39,155 bases of DNA from Planctomycetota bacterium (GTDB lineage: Bacteria; Planctomycetota; Phycisphaerae; Phycisphaerales; UBA1924), in the NCBI GenBank assembly GCA_024276195.1, contig JAJRXR010000076.1, positions 1 through 39,155 on the forward strand. Reading direction: 5' to 3'. The notes beneath the pieces are model-generated. The model saw only the letters and a list, made by a program, of their open reading frames with translations. It ran no database searches and was not told the origin of the DNA. Both the position numbers and the translations under genes were made by a program. Below are positions 24,561-34,680 of this stretch, piece after piece. Numbering within the stretch: the first letter of the stretch is position 1; the number at the start of each line of letters is the position of its first letter.

Positions 24561-26450
24561 ATGAGTTTCGGGCAGAGACAGTTCGCCCAGGACGGGCCGG
24601 ATGATCGTCAGCGCGTCCGCGACGCGTCGGACATCGTCTCGGTCATCGGCGAGCACCTCTCGCTCAAGGCCAAGGGACGCGAGTACGCCTGCCTGTGCCC
24701 GTTCCACGACGACCACAACCCGTCGATGAGCGTCGTGCCGCACAAGCAGATTTTCCACTGCTTCGTCTGCGGCAGCGGCGGCGATGTCTTCACCTTCGTC
24801 CAGCGGTACCACAGCATGGAGTTCCGCGAGGCGCTCGAGTTTCTGGCTGAGCGGGCGGGGATTGAGCTGTCGCGCCGGAGACCGGCGGGCTCGCACGGCG
24901 ATCCTCAGAGCGAGGGGGGCGTGAGCCGGGCGGAGCTGATCGAGGCCAATCGGGTCGCGTCGGACTTCTTCAAGGCCATCCTGACCCACCCCGAGCACGG
25001 CGTGCTGGCGCGAGAGGTCGTCGAGAAACGACTGCTCAGCCCCGAGATGATCGAGACCTTCTGTATCGGCGCCAGCCCGGACCGCTGGGACGGGCTGCTC
25101 TCGACGATCCAGAGCAAGGGCCTGGACCTGCCCCACTTCCTGGGCGCGGGGCTCATCAAGCCCAAAGACGCCGGCGGCGCCTACGACGCCCTGCGCAACC
25201 GCCTCATCTTCCCCATCCACGAGCACCCGACCGGACGCATCATCGCCTTCGGCGCCCGACGCCTCGACGACGACGACGAACCGAAATACCTCAACAGCCC
25301 CGAAACGCCCGTCTTCATCAAGTCCAAAACGCTGTTCGGGCTGCACCAGGCGGCCCGCTCCATCCAGCGCGAGGGCGTCGCGATCATCGTCGAGGGGTAC
25401 ACCGATGTCATCGCCTGCCACCAAGCGGGCATCACCAACGTCGTTGGCACGCTGGGGACGGCCCTGACGAGCCAGCACGCCGCCGTGCTCAGGCGCCTGT
25501 GCGACACGGTCGTGCTGCTGTTCGACGCGGACGACGCGGGCCAGCGCGCGGCGGACCGAGCCCTGGAAGTCCTCTTCAGCGAAGAGATCGACATCCGCGT
25601 CGCCCGGGGCGAGGGCGACGCGAAAGACCCGGACGAGCTGCTCCGCGCCGAGAACGGCGTCGAGACCTTCAACGCGATGGTCCAAGGGGCGCAGGATCTG
25701 CTCGACTTCCGGTTCGGACGACTGCGGGCGCGCCTCTCGGGCGCGGGCATCGCGGAAATCTCGCGCGTGCTGGGCGAAGAGATGAGCAGGCTCAACGAGC
25801 TGGGCCTCGACCGCGTGCGCCCACTGCGTAAACGCCTGATTCTGAGCAAGCTCGCCCAGATCGCGGGCGTCGATGAGCGGACCGTCCGCGAGGCGATCCC
25901 CGGCGGGCGGCGTATCGCCCGAGCAGAAACGCAGATCGAGGCAAAGGACGTACTCGGGAAATCACTCGGCGCCCGCGAGTCGGTGCTCGGCGCCGTCCTG
26001 TGCGATCCAACGGTGTGGATGGCGATCGGGCACGACGAGCGGGACCTGCTCGCGGCTCCCCTGTTCGAGCAAGAGGCGCTCCGGGCGGTGGCCGACGCGG
26101 TCCACATGCTCGACGAGGACGGGCGGCGCCCGGCCCTGGGCGATGTGCTGGGCGAGCTTGAGTCCGCCGAGGCGCAGTCCGCCGCGGTCGAGCTCGAGCG
26201 CATCGTCAGCGTCCAGACCGGCGGCAAGGGCGAGCGGTTCACCGACTACTGGCGAGAATGCCTGGACACCCTCAAGAGCGATGGCATCCGGGGATTAGCG
26301 AGCCCGTCGGAAACCGACGAGCGACACGATGACGCCGGCCCCTCGGATGGGGCCGGAGACGAGTCAGGCAGTCTTGCGGAGTTGCTCATCGTTGAGCGAA
26401 TTCACAAGGAACACGGAAAGAACCGGGCAGCCAAGCTGCTCGGGGACTGA
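24561..26450 (+). CDS. dnaG: DNA primase DnaG
   Basis: 629 residues from ATG 24561; a GTG ten codons upstream is the alternative. It synthesises the RNA primers for replication. N-terminal CHC2 zinc finger: [11 protein letters not shown] then [13 protein letters not shown]. Next is the catalytic core ([28 protein letters not shown]) with the TOPRIM motif [27 protein letters not shown] and the metal-binding [11 protein letters not shown] less conserved C-terminal helicase-interaction domain follows (about residues 430-629). It is followed by rpoD, the standard macromolecular-synthesis pairing, after a 77-base gap. Confidence 0.95.
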   Translation: MSFGQRQFAQDGPDDRQRVRDASDIVSVIGEHLSLKAKGREYACLCPFHDDHNPSMSVVPHKQIFHCFVCGSGGDVFTFVQRYHSMEFREALEFLAERAGIELSRRRPAGSHGDPQSEGGVSRAELIEANRVASDFFKAILTHPEHGVLAREVVEKRLLSPEMIETFCIGASPDRWDGLLSTIQSKGLDLPHFLGAGLIKPKDAGGAYDALRNRLIFPIHEHPTGRIIAFGARRLDDDDEPKYLNSPETPVFIKSKTLFGLHQAARSIQREGVAIIVEGYTDVIACHQAGITNVVGTLGTALTSQHAAVLRRLCDTVVLLFDADDAGQRAADRALEVLFSEEIDIRVARGEGDAKDPDELLRAENGVETFNAMVQGAQDLLDFRFGRLRARLSGAGIAEISRVLGEEMSRLNELGLDRVRPLRKRLILSKLAQIAGVDERTVREAIPGGRRIARAETQIEAKDVLGKSLGARESVLGAVLCDPTVWMAIGHDERDLLAAPLFEQEALRAVADAVHMLDEDGRRPALGDVLGELESAEAQSAAVELERIVSVQTGGKGERFTDYWRECLDTLKSDGIRGLASPSETDERHDDAGPSDGAGDESGSLAELLIVERIHKEHGKNRAAKLLGD

Positions 26451-26512
26451 ATCAGGCCAATGATCTCCCCGCCGCCCCGTTCTTGGGCGTGCGGGACCAC
26501 CATGGATTCGGT

Positions 26513-26519
26513 GAAGGAG
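26513..26519 (+). promoter_or_regulatory. Ribosome binding site that sets the rpoD start
   Basis: GAAGGAG lies eight bases before the GTG at 26528. It excludes the longer frame that begins at 26483 and adds 15 residues with no homology to sigma factors. Confidence 0.75.
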
Positions 26520-26527
26520 AGACGTCT

Positions 26528-28405
26528 GTGATCAGCAACCTCCACCCGGCTTTGAATGAACTGCTCCGCATGGGCGAGAAGCGTGGCTGGCTGAGCTATG
26601 AAGAGCTCAACAACACGCTGCCCGACGAGTGGGTCGATCCCAAACGTGTCGATGAGCTGCTCGTCCTGATCGATCGGTTCGAGATCGAGCTGATCGACGA
26701 GATGTCGTACCGGGCGCGGGTGTACCGGGCGAACAAGTCCCGCAACAGCCGGACGAACGCCGCGGCCAACGAGCCCAACGTCCTGCCCAAGCGCTTCCGC
26801 GCGATGAGCGTGGCCGGGGGCGAGCGTGAGACGACCGTGCAGGTGCAGGTCCGCCTCAACGCCCCGCACCACGCGGCGGGGCTGAGCGACCAGGCCGAGG
26901 CGGACGTTGCCGAGGCCGCCTCGATGGACTCCGAGACGGTCCACCGCGAGCTCGAAGAAGCCGCAGCCGAGGACCCGGCCAACCGCAGGATCGACGACCC
27001 CGTCCGCATGTACCTCACGCAGATGGGCTCGATCCCCCTGCTGACGCGCGAGGAAGAGATCCGCCTGGCCAAGAAGATCGAAACCACGCGGATGATCTTC
27101 CGCCGTCGGTGCCTCGAGTGCGACTACATCGTCACGCAGGCGGTTGATATCCTGCAGATGGTCAACCGGGGCGAGCTGCCGTTCGACCGGACGATGCGGA
27201 TCTCGACGGCCGAGGAGAACCACAAGGACATCCTCGCCTCACGCATCCCGGCCAACCTGCCGACCATCGAGACGCTGCTCGAGCGCAACCGCGAGCTGTG
27301 GACCGAGGCGTGCGCCCAGCCCAAGGGAGCCGCGGGCACGGCGCGCCGCAACGCGGTCATCAAGCAGATGGAGTCGCGCCGCCGGCGCATCGCGGCGTTG
27401 ACCGAGGAGCTGTGCCTGCGGACAGGCCGGATCGTGCCGCTGATGCGCAAGCTCAAGTCCATCAGCACGAAGATGGACGACCTGGTGAAGAAGATCGCGC
27501 ACGCCGAGCGGTACCCGAAGAAGTACGACACCGACGACGTCGAGGTGATGCGCGAAGAGCTCGACGGGCTGCGCCGCCTCGTGACGGAAGACCCGGCCCA
27601 GCTCGCCGCCCGAGCCCAGAACATCGGGACGGTCTACTGGGAGTACGAGCAGGCCAAGCGCGATCTGTCCGGGGGCAACCTGCGCCTGGTGGTCTCGATC
27701 GCCAAGAAGTACCGCAACCGCGGCCTGAGCTTCCTGGACGTGATCCAGGAGGGCAACACCGGGCTGATGCGCGCGGTCGATAAGTACGAGTACAAGCGCG
27801 GGTACAAGTTCTCGACCTACGCCACGTGGTGGATCCGCCAGGCGATCACGCGGGCCATCGCCGACCACGCCCGGACGATCCGCATCCCGGTCCACATGAT
27901 CGAGACGATGACCAAGCTGCGCAACATCCAGAAGGCGGCCCTCCAGGAAACGGGCATCGAGCCGACGCTCGAGGAACTCGGCGAGCGCGCCGGCATGAGC
28001 CTGAGCGAGACGAGGCGTGTGATGAAAATCTCACGCCACCCCGTCAGCCTGGACCGCCCCGTGGGCGAGAGCGAGGACTCGTACTTCGGCGATTTCATCG
28101 AGGACACGAGCCAGATCGCCCCCGACGAGGCCGCGGCCTCGGACATGCTCAAGGGACGCATCGAGCAGGTGCTCAAAACCCTCACCTACCGCGAGCGCGA
28201 GATCATCAAGCTCCGCTACGGCATCGGCGATGGCTACACCTACACCCTCGAAGAGGTCGGGCGGATCTTCAAGGTGACGCGCGAGCGCGTGCGCCAGGTC
28301 GAGGCCAAGGCGATCCGCAAGCTCCAGCACCCGGTGCGCTCGCGCAAGCTCCAGGGCTTCGTGGACGAGGCGCCCACGGGCAAAGGCGCCGCCGAGTCCG
28401 CCTGA
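26528..28405 (+). CDS. rpoD: RNA polymerase primary sigma factor RpoD
   Basis: 625 residues from GTG 26528. Region 1.1 is present ([25 protein letters not shown], about residues 4-60). It is followed by an Ala/Glu-rich linker, region 1.2 ([23 protein letters not shown]), a non-conserved helical insertion of about 170 residues, and region 2 ([40 protein letters not shown]...[13 protein letters not shown]), which melts and reads the -10 element. Region 3 follows, then region 4 ([35 protein letters not shown]) for the -35 element. The housekeeping identity is clear from region 1.1 and dnaG linkage. A hairpin terminator follows at 28431-28463. Confidence 0.96.
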   Translation: MISNLHPALNELLRMGEKRGWLSYEELNNTLPDEWVDPKRVDELLVLIDRFEIELIDEMSYRARVYRANKSRNSRTNAAANEPNVLPKRFRAMSVAGGERETTVQVQVRLNAPHHAAGLSDQAEADVAEAASMDSETVHRELEEAAAEDPANRRIDDPVRMYLTQMGSIPLLTREEEIRLAKKIETTRMIFRRRCLECDYIVTQAVDILQMVNRGELPFDRTMRISTAEENHKDILASRIPANLPTIETLLERNRELWTEACAQPKGAAGTARRNAVIKQMESRRRRIAALTEELCLRTGRIVPLMRKLKSISTKMDDLVKKIAHAERYPKKYDTDDVEVMREELDGLRRLVTEDPAQLAARAQNIGTVYWEYEQAKRDLSGGNLRLVVSIAKKYRNRGLSFLDVIQEGNTGLMRAVDKYEYKRGYKFSTYATWWIRQAITRAIADHARTIRIPVHMIETMTKLRNIQKAALQETGIEPTLEELGERAGMSLSETRRVMKISRHPVSLDRPVGESEDSYFGDFIEDTSQIAPDEAAASDMLKGRIEQVLKTLTYREREIIKLRYGIGDGYTYTLEEVGRIFKVTRERVRQVEAKAIRKLQHPVRSRKLQGFVDEAPTGKGAAESA

Positions 28406-28430
28406 GACCAGACCCGTCCGGCGCATTGAA

Positions 28431-28463
28431 ACGGGCGACGCGCCTTTGAGGCGCGCCGCCCGT
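28431..28463. terminator. Hairpin between rpoD and the PEP-CTERM-like gene
   Basis: Fifteen-base arms (28431-28445 and 28449-28463) around ttg, with one A-C mismatch on the plus strand that becomes a G-U pair in a minus-strand transcript. Convergent genes end on both sides (28405 and 28506). The T-tract is weak. Confidence 0.65.
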
Positions 28464-28505
28464 GCAGCATGCGAGAGAAGCTGAGAGAGAGGCCCGGCGA
28501 TCGCC

Positions 28506-29312
28506 TCAGGCCGTGCGCCGGCGACGCTTGGTCAGCGTCAGGGCGCCAAGGCCAAGGAGCGTCGCCACACCCGGGGTCGGGACGGTCGAGAAGTTGTCGA
28601 ACCCGAGGCCGGCGCCGGCAACCCGCGTGCCGATGAAGTCGATCCGAACCGCGAAGATGTCGCTCTCGGCACGATCGAACACCCAGGTCCACGGGGCGGA
28701 CTCGTAGGGGTTGACGTCCGGGTCGGGGCTGTCGCCGACGGGCGAGATGATCGCGTCGATCTCGTTCATGTCGGCGTCAAGTGCGACGACACGCCACTGC
28801 TCGGTGCCGATGGCGATGCCGGCGTCCTCGGACAGATCACCGTCGATGTCCCAGATCTGGCCCGTGACATAGTTGGCGGGGCCGTCGGTCATGGTCATGA
28901 GGAGGCTGCCGGGGTTGGCGTCGATGGGGCTCTTGGTGCGGAGGAACCAGCCGCCGAGTTCATCCTCGAAGCCCGGGCGGGCCTCGTCAAAGGAGTCGTT
29001 GATCTGGCTGAGGAAGCCGTCGTCCTGGTTGGGGAAGGTCCCGTCAAAGTTCGGGCCGACCTGGGTCAGGAGCGGCAGGGCGTTGACACGCTGCATGGTG
29101 AACGGATCAACGATGCTGAACTCGACGCCGAAGAGGGCGGCGAACTGATCGGTGATCGGCTCATTGTTGACGGCTGAGATGCCCGCTTCCGCGAGTTGGT
29201 GGGCCTCGAAGCCGAGCACGGGGCCAACATCGGCGCTGGCGGTTGAAGCGAAACCAACAAGGCCGGCGGTCAGGGTCAGCGCAGCGATACCACGGTTGAG
29301 CTTGATACTCAT
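28506..29312 (-). CDS. Exported protein with PEP-CTERM-like C-terminal sorting signal
   Basis: 268 residues from ATG 29312, with GGAGAG eight bases upstream. N-terminal signal peptide (ALTLTAGLVGFASTASA, cleavage near residue 28). The middle is an acidic, Asp/Asn-rich beta domain without a recognised fold (GQIWDIDGDLSEDAG, WRVVALDADMNEIDAI). The C-terminus has VPTPGVATLLGLGALTLTKRRRR: a P-x-P-like motif, a hydrophobic helix and an Arg cluster, the architecture of PEP-CTERM sorting signals cleaved by exosortase-type enzymes. Likely surface or matrix protein. No exosortase is in the window. Confidence 0.8.
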   Translation of the reverse strand: MSIKLNRGIAALTLTAGLVGFASTASADVGPVLGFEAHQLAEAGISAVNNEPITDQFAALFGVEFSIVDPFTMQRVNALPLLTQVGPNFDGTFPNQDDGFLSQINDSFDEARPGFEDELGGWFLRTKSPIDANPGSLLMTMTDGPANYVTGQIWDIDGDLSEDAGIAIGTEQWRVVALDADMNEIDAIISPVGDSPDPDVNPYESAPWTWVFDRAESDIFAVRIDFIGTRVAGAGLGFDNFSTVPTPGVATLLGLGALTLTKRRRRTA

Positions 29313-29553
29313 GTCTTTCTCTCCATCTCTTTGTTTGTCTCTCACGCCGGGCGGCCTGCTGTCGCCCGACACTCGAACGTACACCGCCGCTCAAACACGG
29401 CAAGGCGCCGGGAGAGAATCAGGCGCCCCGGAGGACACCCTGTGCGTGTTGCGCCGCCTGCGCACCCGCCGCGGGTGGGTCTGCGCCGGTTGTGCGGGCA
29501 CGAACAGACCCTTTCCGCCTAGACTCCCCTTGACACCCCCGGAGACAAATGTG

Positions 29554-30129
29554 ATGAGCCAGACAAACGCCGACGAGATCAAGTCACTCCAGATGCAGAT
29601 CCACGAGCTCAAGACCAAGCTCAGCAGCGCAAGGCGCGACGCGCCCCCCGAGCCGGTCGAAGACTTCGAGCTTCGCAGCGCCGATGGCGCCCCCGTCCGC
29701 CTCTCCGAGCTGTTCGACGGCAAGGACGATCTGCTCGTTGTGCACAACATGGGCAAGAGCTGCGTCTACTGCACCCTCTGGGGCGACGGCTTCACGGGCT
29801 TCGCCCAGCACCTGCGCGACCGGGCGGCCTTCGTGCTCTGCTCCAACGACGACCCCGAGACCGCCCGCGCCTTCGCCGCCGAGCGCGGCTGGAACTACCC
29901 GGTTGTCTCTGGCGCAGGATCCGGCTTTGCCAAAGCGATGGGATTCATGTCTGATACCGGCTCACCCACCCCGGGCGTCTCCGCGTTCAAACGCCTGGCC
30001 GACGGCTCGGTCATACGCACCGGCTGTGCGTTCTTCGGGCCAGGTGACGATTTCTGCTCGCCCTGGCCTCTGTTTGATCTGCTCGGGGGCGGCGCCGGAG
30101 AATGGTCGCCCCAGTACAGCTACGACTGA
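29554..30129 (+). CDS. DUF899-family thioredoxin-like protein
   Basis: 191 residues from ATG 29554; GTG 29551 is possible. A short N-terminal coiled coil (IKSLQMQIHELKTKLSSARRD) precedes a thioredoxin-fold domain typical of DUF899: LRSADGAPVRLSELFDGKDDLLVVHNMGKSCVYC with a CxxC, LWGDGFTGFAQHLRDRAAFVLCSNDDPETARAFA, and the C-terminal ending WSPQYSYD. Function unknown; possibly a cytosolic redox or peroxide-linked protein. A SRPBCC gene follows after 20 bases, probably in the same operon. Confidence 0.85.
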   Translation: MSQTNADEIKSLQMQIHELKTKLSSARRDAPPEPVEDFELRSADGAPVRLSELFDGKDDLLVVHNMGKSCVYCTLWGDGFTGFAQHLRDRAAFVLCSNDDPETARAFAAERGWNYPVVSGAGSGFAKAMGFMSDTGSPTPGVSAFKRLADGSVIRTGCAFFGPGDDFCSPWPLFDLLGGGAGEWSPQYSYD

Positions 30130-30149
30130 CCCTGCCCGATAAGGACCGC

Positions 30150-30611
30150 ATGACGATCAGCACACGGGTGACGATCGACGCCAGCCCAGACGCCGTCTGG
30201 CCCTTCGTCGCTGACCCGATCCTGGAGACGACGTGGAACCCGAAGATCATCGCGGTCGAACGCGACGCCGAGGGCCCGGTCCGCACGGGCGAGCGGTTCG
30301 CTATCGACTTCGCGATGTCGGACGCCCCGACCGAGTGCGAGGCGGAGGTGGTCCGGAGTGAGGCGCCAAGAGTGCTTGAGTACCGCTATCACATCCGCGA
30401 GGCCAAAAAACCCACGAGCCTGCTGGTTCGGTACGAGCTGTCCCCGGGCGCACAAGCCACGACGCTCGTTCAGACCATCGACCTGAGCGATATGCGCATC
30501 AACCCGGTCCTGCGCTCGCTGATCTGGTTCTTCACGCGCTCCGGCAAGACGGTCGGCATGCCCTATATGGAAGAGCTCAAGCGCCAGGTCGAAGCGTTCG
30601 AAGACAGCTAA
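30150..30611 (+). CDS. SRPBCC (START/Bet v1-like) family protein
   Basis: 153 residues from ATG 30150, with AAGGA just upstream. MTISTRVTIDASPDAVWPFVADPILETTWNP is the typical opening of polyketide-cyclase/START-like ligand-binding proteins. Alternating strands follow (GPVRTGERFAIDF, VLEYRYHI, TTLVQTIDL), then a long C-terminal helix (YMEELKRQVEAFEDS). It probably binds a hydrophobic ligand in the cytoplasm; the ligand is not predictable. Adjacent to the DUF899 gene. Confidence 0.85.
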   Translation: MTISTRVTIDASPDAVWPFVADPILETTWNPKIIAVERDAEGPVRTGERFAIDFAMSDAPTECEAEVVRSEAPRVLEYRYHIREAKKPTSLLVRYELSPGAQATTLVQTIDLSDMRINPVLRSLIWFFTRSGKTVGMPYMEELKRQVEAFEDS

Positions 30612-30663
30612 GCAGGATCGAGCCGACGTGCGGTGTTATTCTGACGCCAGCGTGAAGCATCCT

Positions 30664-31884
30664 CTAGAGCGCCTTCCTCGGCGGCAACGCGACATTCGCC
30701 AGCAGCAGCCCCGTCACCAGCCCCGCCGCCACCAGGATCATGTCCACCGCCAGCGTGATCCCCTCGATCGCGTCGTGCCCAGAAAACGCGGCCATGCTCC
30801 GGAACCCGAGCGCCCCGGGCACAAGCAACAAGATCCCCGGCGCCGTCGCCACCACCGCCGGGCGGTTCATCGTCCGCGCATACCCGTTGCCCAGCATCCC
30901 GACAAGCAGCGCCCCGACACACACCCCCAGCTCCGCGCCGAGCATCTGGCTCCCGAGGCGCGCCCCGAGAAACGCGACCAACGCCGCGCCCGCCATGATC
31001 CACACGTCCCCCCACACCGCGCGAAACAGCACCACAAACGCCGGCGGCGTCGCCGCGAGCGCCGCCCACAGCGTCCACTCGGGCAGCGCCGCCGACACCT
31101 CGTCAGCTTCGAGCCCGATCAGCGTCCCGATCCGCTGGCCCATCGCCACGCCGAAGCCGATCATCACCAGAATCGTCATGGCCCCGACCAACCGCGACGA
31201 CCCCGCGACCCAGTTGCGCGTGGACAGCTCCGTCACCGCCATCGTCAGCGTCAGGCCCGGCAGCAGAAAGATCACGCCCGCCAGCGCCGACGTCTGCGGG
31301 CTGATCCCACCGAATGCCGCCCCGAGCAGCATCCCCATCAGCGACGCCATCAGCCCCGCGACAAACTCGAGCACCCGCGCGTACTCGCGCCGCCGGCTCG
31401 ATAGATCGCACAAGACACCGACGAGCAGCCCGATCGCCGCCGCCGCCCCCATGTCGGCAAGCCCGCCCCCGAAGAACCGGGCCGCCATCCCCGACACCAG
31501 CGCAAAGCACCCGATCGACACCGCGCCCGGGTACCGGTTTGCGCTCGCGCGGATCTCCCGGATCCGCGCGATCCCCTCGACCACCGTGCACCGCTCGTCC
31601 CACACATCGTTGAGCACACGGTCCAGCCCGACGAGGCGTTCGAGGTTCACATCGCTGGACTCGACTTTGATCAGCGTCGTCTGCGGCCCGTTCTCATCCT
31701 CGAACGTCGCGAACACCGCCGTCGGCATTGCAAAGAACCGCGCCCGCACCCCGAGCTGCTCCGCCAGCGCCGAGACCGCGTCCTCGAGCCGGTGCGCAGG
31801 GGCGCCGTACGCCGCCAGCGAGCTGGCCAGCTCGGTCAGCAGCGTCGCCTCATCCGAACCCCGGAGGCGCCCCTCCAGGTTCAT
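30664..31884 (-). CDS. ThrE-like threonine/serine exporter (DUF1212)
   Basis: 406 residues from ATG 31884, supported by GGAG eight bases upstream; starts at 31908 and 31911 are alternatives. Inner-membrane protein. The N-terminal soluble domain (LLTELASSLAAYGAPAHRLEDAVSALAEQLGVRARFFAMPTAVFATF) is the DUF1212 signature. About ten membrane helices follow, with VIFLLPGLTLTMAVTEL and the second-half repeat VATAPGILLLVPGALGFRSM. ThrE relatives export threonine and serine; substrate here is inferred by family. It is downstream of the DUF389 gene by about 80 bases on the same strand. Confidence 0.88.
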   Translation of the reverse strand: MNLEGRLRGSDEATLLTELASSLAAYGAPAHRLEDAVSALAEQLGVRARFFAMPTAVFATFEDENGPQTTLIKVESSDVNLERLVGLDRVLNDVWDERCTVVEGIARIREIRASANRYPGAVSIGCFALVSGMAARFFGGGLADMGAAAAIGLLVGVLCDLSSRRREYARVLEFVAGLMASLMGMLLGAAFGGISPQTSALAGVIFLLPGLTLTMAVTELSTRNWVAGSSRLVGAMTILVMIGFGVAMGQRIGTLIGLEADEVSAALPEWTLWAALAATPPAFVVLFRAVWGDVWIMAGAALVAFLGARLGSQMLGAELGVCVGALLVGMLGNGYARTMNRPAVVATAPGILLLVPGALGFRSMAAFSGHDAIEGITLAVDMILVAAGLVTGLLLANVALPPRKAL

Positions 31885-31963
31885 CACCTGTGCTCCGCGC
31901 TCTTGCATCACGGGCGCAAGCGTAGGCGAGAGCCGATCCTGATACGCCCGGCGTCGGCCCGCC

Positions 31964-33001
31964 TCACCCCTCGCCGAAGAGCAGGATCCGCGCCACCATC
32001 AACCCCGCGAGCGCCAAAAGCAGGACAATCCAGATCAGAATTGCCCGGCGCGACGCCCGCTTCGACCGATCCGCCTCCCACCACCGCGCCGGCTGGATCC
32101 CCTTGAGCAGGAACGTCACCACCCCCGCCAGGTTCACGCACACCACGTTCACACCCAGCAAGAGCCCCGCCCCCATCGCTTCGTGCCACCGTCCCGACCC
32201 GACCATCGCCCCGGCCACCACCGTCGGCGGCAACAACGCGATCGCCACCATCACCCCCACCAACGCCGCCCCCGTCCCCGAGGTGAACGCCAACGCCCCG
32301 GCCACGCCCGAGGCGAGCGCCAACGCGATATCTGACACCCCCACACTCGTCCGCGAACCAATCTCCCCCACGCTCGGATCAAACCCCGAGACCAGCCCCA
32401 GGCTCATCGACAACCCGAACGCGATCGCTACGCCAACAAGAGACGCGCGGATCGACCGCTTGATCAACGCTGTATCACCCAGCGTTGAGCCAAGCGCAAG
32501 CGCCATGTTCGGCCCGAGCAGCGGCGCGATCACCATCGCCGCGATCACGATCGCGGGCTGGTCGCGTGCCAGCCCCACCGCCGCGACCACCGTGGCAAGA
32601 GCGACCTGGATCACATACAGATGATCGACCTTCGCCGCCCCCGCGATGTCCTCGTACAGCTCCGCCCGGCTCACACGCATGGGCACACGCGCCGCAGGCG
32701 CCGCCTCTTCCGCCGGCTCGCTCGCCTCAGCATCACGGGCGATCGCCGGGACCGTCGCCTCCATCGTCATCACGATCGCCCGGAACCTCGGCTCCCCACC
32801 CAGCCGCTCCTCGAGCTCGTCGAGCACACCCTCGCTCGCGCCCAGGCTCACGACCGCCTTCCACACGCACACGTCGTCGTTCTCGCTCACCCGCCAGTGC
32901 GCAAGCACACCCTCCCGGTCCATGACCGGCGCCAACGAGTCCACCCGCCTCGTCGGCACGACCACCTCAATCAGTCGCTCAGCCACCCCGCCCCCTCGCA
33001 T
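31964..33001 (-). CDS. DUF389-family membrane protein (TIGR00341-like)
   Basis: 345 residues from ATG 33001, which overlaps the hydrolase stop (TGATG). The N-terminal ~120-residue soluble domain (RLIEVVVPTRRVDSLAPVMD) is followed by about seven membrane segments with DUF389 signatures: IVIAAMVIAPLLGPNMALALGSTLGD, TGAALVGVMVAIALLPPTVVAGAMVGSGRW and LLGVNVVCVNLAGVVTFLL. Function in bacteria is not established; a transporter or channel is likely. Coupled to the upstream TPR/hydrolase gene. Confidence 0.9.
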   Translation of the reverse strand: MRGGGVAERLIEVVVPTRRVDSLAPVMDREGVLAHWRVSENDDVCVWKAVVSLGASEGVLDELEERLGGEPRFRAIVMTMEATVPAIARDAEASEPAEEAAPAARVPMRVSRAELYEDIAGAAKVDHLYVIQVALATVVAAVGLARDQPAIVIAAMVIAPLLGPNMALALGSTLGDTALIKRSIRASLVGVAIAFGLSMSLGLVSGFDPSVGEIGSRTSVGVSDIALALASGVAGALAFTSGTGAALVGVMVAIALLPPTVVAGAMVGSGRWHEAMGAGLLLGVNVVCVNLAGVVTFLLKGIQPARWWEADRSKRASRRAILIWIVLLLALAGLMVARILLFGEG

Positions 33002-34005
33002 CAATCGCCCAGCACAAACCGCAGCGCCCTGCCCAGCTCCTCGTCCGCCCGCGCCGGGTACGCGTGCCCGACCCCCTGATATACACGAAGCCGGGATTCG
33101 ATGCCGCGGTCCCCAAGCGCCTTGTGCGCCCTGCGGAACGTCTTGGACTGCGGATCCCGCGCCCCGATCATCAGCATCACCCGCGGCTGGTCCTCTCCCT
33201 CCCCGACCGCCATCACATCCTCATCCCAGTGCCCGCACACCGCGATCAACCCCGCGAACATCGCCGGGTGCTTGAGCCCGACCTCCAGCGTCGTGTTCGC
33301 CCCCATGCTGAACCCGGTCAGCACGATCCGCTCATCATCCACCGGATGAACCGCCCTTGCCCGCTCGATCGCGTGCATCACCATCCACTCCGCCTCATCC
33401 CGGAACGTCCAGCTGAATCCCCCATTGCCCGTCGGGCGCAGCGCACTGGGAACAACCAGCACCGCCCCGATCTCCGCCGCGACCGCGCGGTACACCTCGA
33501 CAAACCGATCCGCCCGCCCGCCGTGCCCGTGCAGCGCCACGATCAGCGCCGCAGGCGTCTCCGGGTCGAGCCCATCTGGAACAACAACGATCATCTCCGC
33601 CGCCCGGGCCTCGGCGCAGAACGCCCCGAACCGCTCATCGCGCGTCGCCTGAACCGTCGCCTCGATCTCGGCGAACCTCGGGTCGTCCCGGATCGGGTCC
33701 AAGTCAGGGTCCGTCTGGATCGAGACGATCCCGCCGTACCCGTGCTCTGCAGCGCGCCCGAGCCAGTCGATCGCCGCCTCGCCATCACCCAGCTGCGCGT
33801 GCGCACACGCCAGGGTATACGGCACAACAGCCAGCTCCGGGCGCAGCTCCATGATCTGCTCGCCGAGACGGACAACCTCGGACCAACGCTCGCGGTCAAG
33901 TGCTTTTTCGTACCTAGCCGCGAGGGCCTGGAGGTCGCCCTGGGCCTGGACCCGGGGAACGAACAGCGAGAGAAGGACCAGCACAACAGCGGGGAGATAT
34001 CGCAT
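33001..34005 (-). CDS. Exported TPR protein with alpha/beta-hydrolase domain
   Basis: 334 residues. Signal peptide (LPAVVLVLLSLFVPRVQA, cleavage near residue 20), then TPR-like helices (about residues 25-110, with YTLACAHAQLGDGEAAIDWLGRAAEHG), then an esterase-like alpha/beta-hydrolase: ALIVALHGHGG for the oxyanion region, the nucleophile elbow GFSMG (Ser near 230), an acid in IGARDPQ, and the His in GVGHAYP. It resembles PHB-depolymerase-like or dienelactone-type esterases. A TPR part that shares one chain with an esterase suggests assembly with partner proteins outside the cytoplasm. Substrate unknown. Confidence 0.83.
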   Translation of the reverse strand: MRYLPAVVLVLLSLFVPRVQAQGDLQALAARYEKALDRERWSEVVRLGEQIMELRPELAVVPYTLACAHAQLGDGEAAIDWLGRAAEHGYGGIVSIQTDPDLDPIRDDPRFAEIEATVQATRDERFGAFCAEARAAEMIVVVPDGLDPETPAALIVALHGHGGRADRFVEVYRAVAAEIGAVLVVPSALRPTGNGGFSWTFRDEAEWMVMHAIERARAVHPVDDERIVLTGFSMGANTTLEVGLKHPAMFAGLIAVCGHWDEDVMAVGEGEDQPRVMLMIGARDPQSKTFRRAHKALGDRGIESRLRVYQGVGHAYPARADEELGRALRFVLGD

Positions 34006-34176
34006 GGCTCAGCGTACCACCGGGCAGACGCACGGATGCGAAGCTGTGCCGCCTGTGCGGGTTGGGCGAGCCCAATCGGGCGCGCATTGCCCCACCTCGC
34101 TCGACGCCGGGGCGGATGTTCGTGAGTATTCACATGCGAAACCTCTTGATCGGTCCAGCCACACGAGGGCCTCGGT

Positions 34177-34647
34177 GTGAAACGAACAGCGCACGGATTC
34201 ACGCTCGTCGAAATCCTGATTGTCGTCGTCATCCTCGGGGTGCTCTCGGCACTCGTCGTGCCCGCGTTCGCCAGCGCCACGGACGAGTCTCGACGCGGGG
34301 CGTTTATCGAGAGCCTCAACAGCATGATCACCGCTGCCGAGATGTACCGCGCCAGGACCGGGCAGCACATTGTCGATTCCGGCTCCGGCACATGGCCCGC
34401 CGAGTTTGACGGGATTATCCACGAGTCCGACTTCGAGAACGGCACCCCCATCGGAGGCGTCTGGGACACCGAACTCTACGAAAGCGGCATCACCTCCGCC
34501 ATCGGTGTCCACTTCAACGGCACCGGCGAAACCCGCGACGACGCGTACATGCTCGTGATCGACGAGATCATCGACGACGGCGACCTCTCCACCGGCCCCT
34601 TCCGCCTTCTCGCCAGCGGACGGTACTACTACGTCCTCGCCGAGTAG
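34177..34647 (+). CDS. Type II secretion/type IV pilin-like pseudopilin
   Basis: 156 residues from GTG 34177. Type III signal sequence with prepilin peptidase site: KRTAHG followed by FTLVEILIVVVILGVLSALVVP, with Glu at mature position 5. A short domain follows (WPAEFDGIIHESDFENGTPIGG...) typical of GspG/GspH-like major or minor pseudopilins. It has no secretion genes next to it, so it may be a lone pilin used with a distal machine, as is common in planctomycetes. Four Asp residues in its last third could bind calcium, as in GspG. Confidence 0.85.
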   Translation: MKRTAHGFTLVEILIVVVILGVLSALVVPAFASATDESRRGAFIESLNSMITAAEMYRARTGQHIVDSGSGTWPAEFDGIIHESDFENGTPIGGVWDTELYESGITSAIGVHFNGTGETRDDAYMLVIDEIIDDGDLSTGPFRLLASGRYYYVLAE

Positions 34648-34680
34648 AGTCAGGTCAGCCCCACTCGACCCCAGCAGAAC

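Noticed and set aside
24486-25685. Minus-strand open frame opposite dnaG
   Set aside because: DnaG has the CHC2 zinc finger and TOPRIM on the plus strand; this is a shadow.
29152-29553. N-terminal extension of the DUF899 protein to 29152
   Set aside because: The extra residues are antisense to the signal-peptide region of the exported protein. The coiled coil and GGAG place the start at 29554.
30740-31942. Plus-strand open frame of 400 codons opposite the ThrE-like gene
   Set aside because: The Ser/Thr/Pro-rich antisense of a membrane protein. The minus-strand gene has family motifs and a ribosome binding site.
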